DNA of 6,503 nt, taken from the NCBI GenBank assembly GCA_900549455.1, contig UROM01000101.1, positions 1-6,503 on the forward strand, written 5' to 3'. The translations under genes and the position numbers were made by a program. Positions 6,456-6,503 of this stretch are shown in pieces. The first letter of the stretch is position 1; each line of letters opens with the position of its first letter. The DNA is from an uncultured Collinsella sp. GTDB lineage: Bacteria; Actinomycetota; Coriobacteriia; Coriobacteriales; Coriobacteriaceae. The notes beneath the pieces are model-generated. The model saw only the letters and a program-made list of their open reading frames with translations. It searched no databases and was not told where the DNA came from.

Positions 6456-6503
6456 CTGTCTCTTATACACATCTGACGCTGCCGACGATCGCATAAGTGT
6501 AGA
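6456..6503. other. Illumina Nextera adapter contamination
   Basis: Bases 6456-6474 are CTGTCTCTTATACACATCT, the Tn5 mosaic end as it appears in read-through. Bases 6475-6488 (GACGCTGCCGACGA) are the rest of the Nextera read-1 adapter in reverse complement. Bases 6489-6496 (TCGCATAA) sit exactly where the 8-base i5 index belongs; the reverse complement TTATGCGA matches my memory of index S522. Bases 6497-6503 (GTGTAGA) begin the P5 primer complement. None of this is genomic; it should be trimmed from 6456 on. Confidence 0.98.

Noticed and set aside
6456..6474. Tn5-like 19-bp end as a sign of a transposon inserted in dnaG
   Set aside because: The mosaic end is followed directly by Nextera adapter, index and P5 bases, with no transposon body, so it is a sequencing artefact.
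5613..6494. A 293-codon open frame on the - strand opposite dnaG
   Set aside because: Its first residues (MRSSAASDVYKRQ) are translated adapter and the rest is the in-phase antisense of dnaG; no family is recognisable.

Overview
The window is a short piece of a bacterial genome, essentially all coding on the + strand. Six genes are packed head to tail: infB (left part missing), rbfA, a DHH/DHHA1 phosphoesterase of the NrnA type, truB, ribF and dnaG (right part missing). The high GC content, strong avoidance of A/T-ending codons and flavour of the proteins suggest a high-GC actinobacterial lineage. The class Coriobacteriia, with Collinsella as best guess, fits from memory; this is inference and no search was run.

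Layout: bases 1-2279 encode translation initiation factor IF2 from inside its charged N-terminal linker to its stop. rbfA follows after 11 bases. The nrnA-like gene overlaps rbfA by 8 bases, truB starts 15 bases after it, ribF overlaps truB by about 4 bases, and dnaG overlaps ribF by 8 bases, starting at a GTG behind a near-perfect Shine-Dalgarno sequence. The largest gap is 15 bases. I see no promoter, terminator, tRNA, mobile element or CRISPR inside the window, so the genes very probably share one transcript whose promoter lies further left.

Functionally the first four genes are the familiar nusA-infB operon theme: translation initiation (IF2), 30S maturation (RbfA), nanoRNA/pAp turnover (NrnA) and tRNA U55 pseudouridylation (TruB). 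RibF (FMN/FAD synthesis) is a usual passenger. The unusual part is that DNA primase is translationally coupled to the end of this operon, linking replication priming to translation genes.

The last 48 bases (6456-6503) are not genomic. They are Illumina Nextera transposase adapter, an 8-base index and the start of the P5 primer. This cuts dnaG right after the first TOPRIM glutamate and creates false protein ends on both strands. I found no evidence of a new biological system. The most interesting biology is the set of unusual residues in otherwise conserved IF2 motifs and the ribF-dnaG coupling.
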